A DNA stretch of 9,477 bases from Candidatus Scatomorpha stercoravium (GTDB taxonomy: Bacteria; Bacillota; Clostridia; Oscillospirales; Oscillospiraceae). This document shows positions 6,899 to 9,477 of the stretch, in pieces. The stretch's first letter is position 1; the number at the start of each line of letters is the position of its first letter. The translations under genes and the position numbers were made by a program. The notes beneath the pieces are model-generated. The model was given only the letters and a program-made list of their open reading frames with translations, was not told the origin of the DNA and ran no database searches. Location: assembly GCA_018716005.1 (NCBI GenBank), contig DVKN01000008.1, forward strand, positions 1-9,477. The letters run 5' to 3'.

Positions 6899-6924
6899 AT
6901 ATCACAGTTTTCCCCGGAAGTCTA
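6896..6924 (-). promoter_or_regulatory. Sigma-A-type promoter of the LCP gene
   Basis: On the minus strand TAGACT (6924-6919) is followed by 17 bases and TATTAT (6901-6896), with a TG one base upstream as in extended -10 promoters. The start would be near 6889, giving a leader of about 69 bases. Confidence 0.65.
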
Positions 6925-6960
6925 CACCGCGGCGCATATTTTTCCCGCCGCCGCCCCGCC

Positions 6961-6989
6961 TTGACAAGCGCGGCCGCGGATGATAAGAT
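6961..6989 (+). promoter_or_regulatory. Sigma-A-type promoter of the HTH-hydrolase-phosphoesterase operon
   Basis: TTGACA (6961-6966), a perfect -35, is followed by 17 bases and TAAGAT (6984-6989), a four-of-six -10. Transcription would start near 6996, about 36 bases before the ATG at 7032. Confidence 0.68.
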
Positions 6990-6993
6990 ATCT

Positions 6994-7007
6994 GTAACAA
7001 TAGTTAC
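6994..7007. promoter_or_regulatory. Palindrome at the start site of the HTH operon (candidate operator)
   Basis: GTAAC-AATA-GTTAC is a perfect five-base inverted repeat lying just after the -10 box and over the expected transcription start. Its position, and the HTH regulator encoded as the first gene, suggest autorepression. This is inference from position only. Confidence 0.45.
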
Positions 7008-7031
7008 TTTAACCCATAAGGAGGCACGGCT

Positions 7032-7625
7032 ATGGATGAGGAAAAGAAGGCCGCGGTCAAGCCGGTCAAGGAGAAGAAAGCCCGCGAGAAGCAGCCCAAG
7101 GCCCCGAAGGAGCCCAAGGAGCCGCGCCGCCGCGAGCGCGTGCTGGACGCGGCGGAGACCTTTGTGCCCGAGCGTGAGGACGCCGGCGTGAACGACACCT
7201 TCCGTAAGCGTCTCGCCTATCTCATGAACGGGAATAACCGACAGGGCAAGAGCGTCAACATCCAGGAGCTCGCCGACGCCGTCGGCGTCTCCCGCCCCGC
7301 GATACGCAAGTACCTCAAGCCCAAGGGCGCGGCCACCACGCCCGGCGCGGCCACCGTCTGCGAGATAGCGCGCTACTTCGAGACGACGCCGGACTTCCTG
7401 CTCGGCTTCGACGCGCCGGACAGCGACGCGGGCAGGATGGCCCTCGAGAGCGAGTACTTCAACGCCCTCGGCCTCAACCAGCGCACAATCGACCGCCTGC
7501 GCGCCCTGCGCGAGAGGCAGGCCGATGAAAAGAGCGCCGCCGAGGCCGCCGCGCTGCTCGCCATGCTCGACCGGCTAATATGCTCCTTCGCGGACGACGC
7601 GCTCGCCATGCTGGAGGGCCGGTGA
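7032..7625 (+). CDS. Helix-turn-helix (XRE-like) transcriptional regulator with Lys/Pro-rich N-terminal tail
   Basis: A 197-residue predicted DNA-binding protein. Residues 1-38 are a highly charged, low-complexity tail rich in Lys, Glu, Pro and Arg (KAPKEPKEPRRR). An HTH domain spans about 54-125: TFRKRLAYLMN, then the helix pair in IQELADAVGVSRPAIRKYL (the recognition helix is probably SRPAIRKYL), then CEIARYFETTPDFLLGFD, the usual closing helix of XRE-family proteins in Firmicutes. The C-terminal part (about 130-197) is helical, with LGLNQRTIDRLRAL as its best-defined element, and is of unknown function. A perfect AAGGAGG (7018-7024) lies seven bases before the ATG. It is the first gene of a three-gene operon, followed after one base by the hydrolase. 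It may repress its own promoter through the palindrome at 6994-7007. The target genes are unknown. Confidence 0.82.
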   Translation: MDEEKKAAVKPVKEKKAREKQPKAPKEPKEPRRRERVLDAAETFVPEREDAGVNDTFRKRLAYLMNGNNRQGKSVNIQELADAVGVSRPAIRKYLKPKGAATTPGAATVCEIARYFETTPDFLLGFDAPDSDAGRMALESEYFNALGLNQRTIDRLRALRERQADEKSAAEAAALLAMLDRLICSFADDALAMLEGR

Positions 7626-7626
7626 C

Positions 7627-8559
7627 GTGGCCGTACTCATCGCGGCCCTGATTCTCGCGGCGCTCGCGCTCGCCGTGCTGTACGCCGTCTGGGCCCTCGC
7701 CTTCCGCTCCACCGCGCGGTGGAGGCGGAAATACTCCGCGATGCCCGAGGGTGAACAATATTATGTTAACCGTGATTTCATGCTCTCCCTCATTGACGAG
7801 ATGCGCGGCCTCGAGTACGAGGACGTGGAGATAAAGTCCTTCGACGGCCTCACGCTCCACGGCCGCTGGTATCAGCTGCGCGAGGGCGCGCCGGTGCAGA
7901 TAGAAATGCACGGCTACCGCGGCGAGGCCGTGCGCGACTTCTGCGGCGGGAACAGGCTCTCGCGCTCCATGGGCATGAACACGCTCGTCGTCGACCAGCG
8001 GGCGCACGGGGAGAGCGGCGGCAAGTGCATCAGCTTCGGCGTGAAGGAGCGCTTCGACTGCCAGAGCTGGGCGCAGTACGCATACCTGCGCTGCGGGCCG
8101 GAGACGCCGATATACCTCGCGGGCGTGTCCATGGGCGCGGCGACCGTGCTCATGGCGGCGGATTTGCAGCTGCCGCACACGGTGCGCGGCATCATCGCGG
8201 ACTGCCCCTACACGTCGCCGGAGGCCATCATACGCAAGGTCGTCTCGCAGTACCTCCGCCTCCCCGCCGGGCCGCTGATGCCGCTCGTGAGGCTCTCGGC
8301 GCGCCTCTTCGGCGGCTTTTCGCTCTCGGGCGCGTCGGCGGAAAAATCCGTCGCGGAGACGGATATACCCATACTCCTCATCCACGGCGAGGACGACCGC
8401 TTCGTCCCCTGCGATATGTCCCGCGAGCTCGCCGCCAAGTGCGCCTCGCCGCACGAGCTTGTCACCTTCCCCGGGGCAGGGCACGGCCTGAGCTATATCG
8501 TCGACCCCGCGCGCTACGAGCGCGCTGTGCGCCAATTCGTCGGGGAGCGCGGGGAATGA
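7627..8559 (+). CDS. Membrane-anchored alpha/beta hydrolase (serine esterase/peptidase-like)
   Basis: A 310-residue alpha/beta-hydrolase-fold protein with one N-terminal hydrophobic segment (about 2-25). That segment is probably a membrane anchor, although which side of the membrane the domain faces is not certain. The catalytic triad is visible: Ser168 in the nucleophile elbow GVSMGA, Asp257 in HGEDDRFVP, and His286 in GAGHG. HGYRG at 95-99 fits the oxyanion-hole loop, and DQRAHGES at 123-130 is a conserved family segment. The start is GTG at 7627, one base after the HTH gene stop; GGAGG (7613-7617) inside the upstream gene is nine bases before it. Its stop overlaps the next start by four bases (ATGA), implying translational coupling. 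Similar clostridial proteins are annotated only as alpha/beta hydrolases, and the substrate cannot be predicted. Confidence 0.88.
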   Translation: MAVLIAALILAALALAVLYAVWALAFRSTARWRRKYSAMPEGEQYYVNRDFMLSLIDEMRGLEYEDVEIKSFDGLTLHGRWYQLREGAPVQIEMHGYRGEAVRDFCGGNRLSRSMGMNTLVVDQRAHGESGGKCISFGVKERFDCQSWAQYAYLRCGPETPIYLAGVSMGAATVLMAADLQLPHTVRGIIADCPYTSPEAIIRKVVSQYLRLPAGPLMPLVRLSARLFGGFSLSGASAEKSVAETDIPILLIHGEDDRFVPCDMSRELAAKCASPHELVTFPGAGHGLSYIVDPARYERAVRQFVGERGE

Positions 8560-9386
8560 GGAGGCGGCACGTCTTGCTCATAGTCATACTGCTCGCGCTC
8601 GCGGCGCTGCTCGCCTGGGCGATATGGGCGAACGGGGCCCTCACGCTCACGCGCGTCACGCTGAGTTCGGCGGAAATCCCGGAGGAGTTCCGGGGCTTTA
8701 AGATAGCCCATGTCTCGGACCTTCACAACGCCGTCTTCGGCGAGGGGAACAGGAAACTCCTTTCCCTGCTCCGCGAGGCCGAACCGGATATCATCGCCGT
8801 CACCGGCGACCTCGCCGACTCGCGGCATACGGACACGGCCGCCGCGCTGGACTTCGCCGCGCGCGCCGCCGGGATCGCGCCCGTGTACTACGTGACGGGC
8901 AACCACGAGGCGCGGCTGGACTTCGCCTCGATTGAGGCGGGGCTCGCGGCGGCGGGCGTCCGCGTGCTGCGCTCCGAGGCCGTGACGCTCTCGCGCGGCG
9001 GCGCGGAAATCACCCTCGCCGGGATAGACGACCCCGCCTTCGTAAAGAGCGGCGCCCCCGCCTCCGAGCGCGCGGCGGAGCTCATGGAGGGCCTCATCCC
9101 GCCCGAGGGCTTCGCCATCCTGCTCGCCCACCGGCCGGAGCTAGTCGAAACCTACGCCGCATACGGCGCGGACGCCGTCCTGAGCGGCCACGCCCACGGC
9201 GGCCAGATACGCCTCCCCATAATAGGCGGCCTCTACGCCCCTGGCCAGGGCGCCCTGCCCAAATACGACTCCGGCCTCTACACCGTCTCCGGCTGCTCCC
9301 TCATAGTCTCCCGCGGCCTCGGGAACAGTGTTTTCCCCCTCCGCATAAATAACCGCCCCGAATTGCTCCTGATAACCCTCGAATAA
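8556..9386 (+). CDS. Membrane-anchored metallophosphoesterase (calcineurin-like, YkuE/YaeI-type)
   Basis: A 276-residue calcineurin-like phosphoesterase with an N-terminal membrane anchor (about 5-26, after a basic MRRRH). The two-metal-site motifs occur in order: DLH (Asp55, His57), GDLAD (Asp85), GNHE (Asn116, His117), LAHRP (His192) and SGHAHGGQ (His212, His214). The length and the GHAHGGQ signature match the YkuE/YaeI subgroup, whose members include membrane-associated enzymes acting on phospholipid or lipid-A-type phosphate esters. Activity on such a substrate here is inference. The ATG at 8556 overlaps the hydrolase stop (ATGA), and the hydrophobic anchor beginning right after it supports this start. 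An in-frame extension upstream to 8025 runs antiparallel to no motif and lies inside the hydrolase gene, so it is rejected. Last gene of the operon. Confidence 0.92.
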   Translation: MRRRHVLLIVILLALAALLAWAIWANGALTLTRVTLSSAEIPEEFRGFKIAHVSDLHNAVFGEGNRKLLSLLREAEPDIIAVTGDLADSRHTDTAAALDFAARAAGIAPVYYVTGNHEARLDFASIEAGLAAAGVRVLRSEAVTLSRGGAEITLAGIDDPAFVKSGAPASERAAELMEGLIPPEGFAILLAHRPELVETYAAYGADAVLSGHAHGGQIRLPIIGGLYAPGQGALPKYDSGLYTVSGCSLIVSRGLGNSVFPLRINNRPELLLITLE

Positions 9387-9390
9387 TACC

Positions 9391-9477
9391 CCGCCGATGC
9401 CGGCCAAAGCCGGCGAGGCAAGGCCCACCTCCGCCAGCCAATGCCGCCGCTAAGCGGCGGCGAGGCCCGCACCCACG
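9391..9477. repeat. Two related GC-rich hairpins, possible intergenic palindromic repeat (cut by window end)
   Basis: Unit one has the stem GCCGGC (9399-9404) with GCCGGC (9409-9414). Unit two has the stem GCCGCCGC (9443-9450) with GCGGCGGC (9454-9461). Both begin with ATGCCG (9397 and 9441, 44 bases apart), have an AA-containing loop, and run into GGCGAGGC and then a CCCAC tract. Neither is followed by a T-run on the plus strand, so they are weak candidates for the operon terminator. Confidence 0.5.

Noticed and set aside
7474..8535. 353-residue minus-strand open frame opposite the hydrolase
   Set aside because: It is Arg/Ala/His-rich with no recognisable fold, and overlaps two genes with catalytic motifs on the other strand.
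8025..8555. N-terminal extension of the metallophosphoesterase frame
   Set aside because: It is Arg/Pro-rich translation inside the hydrolase gene; the hydrophobic anchor and the ATGA overlap place the start at 8556.

Overview
The window looks like chromosome of a GC-rich anaerobic Firmicute, probably a gut-type clostridial lineage such as Oscillospirales. That placement is inference. It rests on a LytR-CpsA-Psr (LCP) envelope protein typical of Gram-positives, strong AGGAGG-type ribosome binding sites, an oxygen-sensitive 4Fe-4S/flavin reductase, and a sigma-54 activator of the kind common in anaerobic clostridia. There are no rRNA, tRNA, CRISPR, phage or transposase genes.

Left half, all on the minus strand (positions 1-5305): a sigma-54-dependent activator gene (3286-5232) with its own sigma-A-type promoter and an intrinsic terminator is followed by a two-gene operon. 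The operon encodes a 2,4-dienoyl-CoA-reductase-like flavoenzyme (1079-3118) and an acyl-CoA ligase (start at 1004, running off the left edge). The operon is preceded by a textbook -24/-12 sigma-54 promoter (3193-3208) that matches consensus in both elements and in spacing. The simplest reading is a substrate-induced pathway. The GAF/PAS activator senses a ligand or redox state, the ligase makes a CoA thioester of an unsaturated acid, and the FAD/FMN/4Fe-4S enzyme reduces its double bond with NAD(P)H, either for degradation or as an electron sink. A strong hairpin lies between the two operon genes.

Middle (5233-6820): an intergenic region with several inverted repeats upstream of the activator promoter, then a strong hairpin that terminates the LCP gene, then the LCP-family cell-envelope gene itself on the minus strand.

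Right part: a 211-base divergent promoter region (6821-7031) holds back-to-back sigma-A-type promoters, each with an inverted repeat near its start site. A compact plus-strand operon follows (7032-9386): an HTH regulator with a charged Lys/Pro-rich tail, a membrane-anchored alpha/beta hydrolase (one base later, GTG start), and a membrane-anchored metallophosphoesterase (ATGA overlap). The last 90 bases hold two related GC-rich hairpins that look like a degenerate intergenic repeat.
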